From contig JAKBWB010000059.1 of the NCBI GenBank assembly GCA_021843755.1, forward strand, positions 1-45,132: a DNA stretch of 45,132 nt, written 5' to 3'. The position numbers were made by a program, and so were the translations under genes. This document shows positions 44,170 to 45,132 of the stretch, piece after piece. Numbering within the stretch: position 1 is the stretch's first letter; every line of letters starts with the position of its first letter. This DNA is from Pseudomonadota bacterium. Its GTDB lineage: Bacteria; Pseudomonadota; Gammaproteobacteria; Steroidobacterales; Steroidobacteraceae. The notes under the pieces were generated by a model. The model had not been told where the DNA came from and made no database searches. It saw nothing but the letters and a program-made list of their open reading frames with translations.

Positions 44170-44196
44170 AAAGCCCCGGCGCAGGGCCGGGGCTTT
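44170..44196. terminator. Hairpin terminator or attenuator between rpmA and obgE
   Basis: An 11-bp perfect stem (AAAGCCCCGGC with GCCGGGGCTTT) and a 5-base loop. On the minus strand it ends rpmA transcripts, leaving TTTCGTCTCT; on the plus strand it ends in TTTCTTT. obgE has no clear promoter after it, so partial read-through is likely. Confidence 0.65.
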
Positions 44197-44227
44197 CTTT
44201 ACGGTCCGCAGATCGGCGTGCGGCGGC

Positions 44228-44503
44228 TCACGCCTCGCTCGGCGCCGCCTCGGGCACGACGTTGACGTAGGTACGCTGGTCGACGCCCTTGTGCCGGAAC
44301 TGCACCGTGCCGGTCACCTTGGCAAAGAGCGTGTGATCCGTTCCGACGCCGACGTTCACACCGGCGCGCATGTGGGTGCCGCGCTGGCGCACGATGATGT
44401 TCCCAGCCAGCACGTGCTCGCCGCCGAAGCGCTTGACGCCCAGCCGCTTGGAATGGGATTCGCGGCCGTTCTTGGTACTGCCGCCTGCCTTTTTATGTGC
44501 CAT
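44228..44503 (-). CDS. rpmA: 50S ribosomal protein L27
   Basis: 91 residues. The N-terminus [16 protein letters not shown] and the [17 protein letters not shown] block are diagnostic. The tail reaches the peptidyl-transferase centre. It follows rplU by 31 bases, and GGAAGA lies eight bases before the ATG. The C-terminus is slightly extended and acidic ([10 protein letters not shown]). Confidence 0.98.
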   Translation of the reverse strand: MAHKKAGGSTKNGRESHSKRLGVKRFGGEHVLAGNIIVRQRGTHMRAGVNVGVGTDHTLFAKVTGTVQFRHKGVDQRTYVNVVPEAAPSEA

Positions 44504-44534
44504 GTGTACGGTCTTCCGATCGAATGGACGCGCT

Positions 44535-44849
44535 TCAACCCGCGCTGATACCCGTGACCTTCACCTCGGTGAAGGGTTGACGGTGGGTCTTCTGCCGCAG
44601 GTAATGGGCGCGCCGCTTGAACTTCACCACGGAGACCTTGCGGCCCTTGCCGTGGCGTACTACGGTGGCGGTCACCTTGCCGCCCTCGAGGAGGGGCTTG
44701 CCGAGCTTCACCTCGGCGCCCTCGCCGACCAGCAGCACCCGGTCGAACTCGACCGTGGCACCGGGCTCGGCATCCAGTTTCTCGATACGCAGCACCCCGT
44801 CCTGGGTCACGCGATACTGCTTTCCGCCGGTGGCGATCACTGCGTACAT
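44535..44849 (-). CDS. rplU: 50S ribosomal protein L21
   Basis: 104 residues beginning [14 protein letters not shown], with [20 protein letters not shown] near the end, the standard L21 sequence that binds 23S rRNA. It heads the rplU-rpmA pair and has a good promoter (44891-44919). There is no evident Shine-Dalgarno element. It diverges from ispB, the usual arrangement in this class. Confidence 0.98.
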   Translation of the reverse strand: MYAVIATGGKQYRVTQDGVLRIEKLDAEPGATVEFDRVLLVGEGAEVKLGKPLLEGGKVTATVVRHGKGRKVSVVKFKRRAHYLRQKTHRQPFTEVKVTGISAG

Positions 44850-44890
44850 AAGGTATTGAACCGGAACGAGAGGTCTGGGAAAGGGCGGGC

Positions 44891-44919
44891 ATTCTACTGG
44901 GCGGTCCGGGCCGGGTCAA
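44891..44919 (-). promoter_or_regulatory. Promoter of rplU-rpmA
   Basis: On the minus strand TTGACC (44919-44914) and TAGAAT (44896-44891) are 17 bases apart. The spacer is GC-rich. Transcription would begin near 44884, with a 35-base leader. Confidence 0.7.
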
Positions 44920-45043
44920 ACACCGGCTCGCGGGCGCGGCGGCGGACCGGCTGGCGGAATCTTCTTCTTGTTCTTGCGCTTTGGCGTGCGGTGCACCTCC
45001 CGGTCGGCTACGATGCGCCGCGGTATCGAAAGTCCATTGACTA

Positions 45044-45132
45044 ATGACCCTGGAAGAAATACGCGCGCTGGTCGCGACCGATCTTGCCGCGGTGGACGAT
45101 GTCATCCGCCAACGCCTCAAGAGCGCCGTGCC
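45044..45132 (+). CDS. ispB: Octaprenyl diphosphate synthase, N-terminal fragment
   Basis: Only the first 29 codons are inside the window: MTLEEIRALVATDLAAVDDV followed by IRQRLKSAV. This matches the start of IspB, a trans-prenyl transferase that makes the ubiquinone side chain. The aspartate-rich motifs lie beyond the edge. Its divergent position next to rplU supports the call. Confidence 0.8.
   Translation, partial: MTLEEIRALVATDLAAVDDVIRQRLKSAV

Noticed and set aside
44938-45060. A minus-strand frame ending in a KRKNKKK and Pro-rich tail upstream of rplU
   Set aside because: It has no ATG in a sensible place, overlaps ispB antisense and crosses the rplU promoter; the Lys run comes from CTT repeats.

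Overview
The window reads as chromosomal DNA of a GC-rich gammaproteobacterium. The right-hand third carries two housekeeping blocks in an order typical of Gammaproteobacteria, especially Xanthomonadales, Nevskiales or Steroidobacterales-like lineages: tig-clpP-clpX-lon, and ispB / rplU-rpmA-obgE / rpsT / ribF-ileS-lspA-ispH. Species cannot be read from the sequence alone. Many secreted hydrolases, a plasma-membrane-type H+ ATPase and an S10 (acid-active family) carboxypeptidase fit a free-living plant-polymer degrader, possibly from acidic soil or wetland. That habitat is inference.

Layout, left to right. 1-9718: a P-type H+ ATPase, then a secreted carbohydrate block on the minus strand (SGNH hydrolase, CE15 glucuronoyl-esterase-like enzyme, unknown 78-codon ORF, ROK repressor, second CE15 enzyme with a long C-terminal extension). 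9719-12264: a small accessory zone with a secreted hypothetical protein, a broken hicB antitoxin, and an intact DUF1778/GNAT (TacA-TacT type) toxin-antitoxin pair whose promoter contains a repeated GTACGG operator. 12265-23714: a block bounded by tRNA-Asp(GTC) and tRNA-Val(TAC), holding a DUF2844-DUF3443 pair, a large sortilin/Asp-box propeller protein, a periplasmic trehalase, an outer-membrane barrel and a secreted S10 peptidase. No integrase was found in it. 23738-30334: a perfect 59-bp direct repeat, then lon, clpX, clpP, tig and tRNA-Leu(TAG).

30439-35809: a phage-like HTH repressor with an iterated operator. The 3' end of its gene is triplicated in tandem. Next come a histidine kinase without a sensor domain and a copper cluster: copZ-like chaperone, DsbG-like lipoprotein and CopA ATPase. 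copZ and copA each have a promoter with a 20-bp spacer and a dyad, the geometry of a CueR/MerR-regulated promoter. 35881-45132: a MarR-type regulator, an LpxL-type acyltransferase, then the ispH-lspA-ileS-ribF operon, rpsT, obgE, rpmA-rplU and the start of ispB.

The most unusual signals are two long poly-G tracts placed exactly where a Shine-Dalgarno element should be (G16 before an ATG at the left edge, G9 before the propeller gene), the tandem triplication behind the HTH repressor, and the matched pair of copper operators. I found no CRISPR array, rRNA, insertion sequence or transposase.
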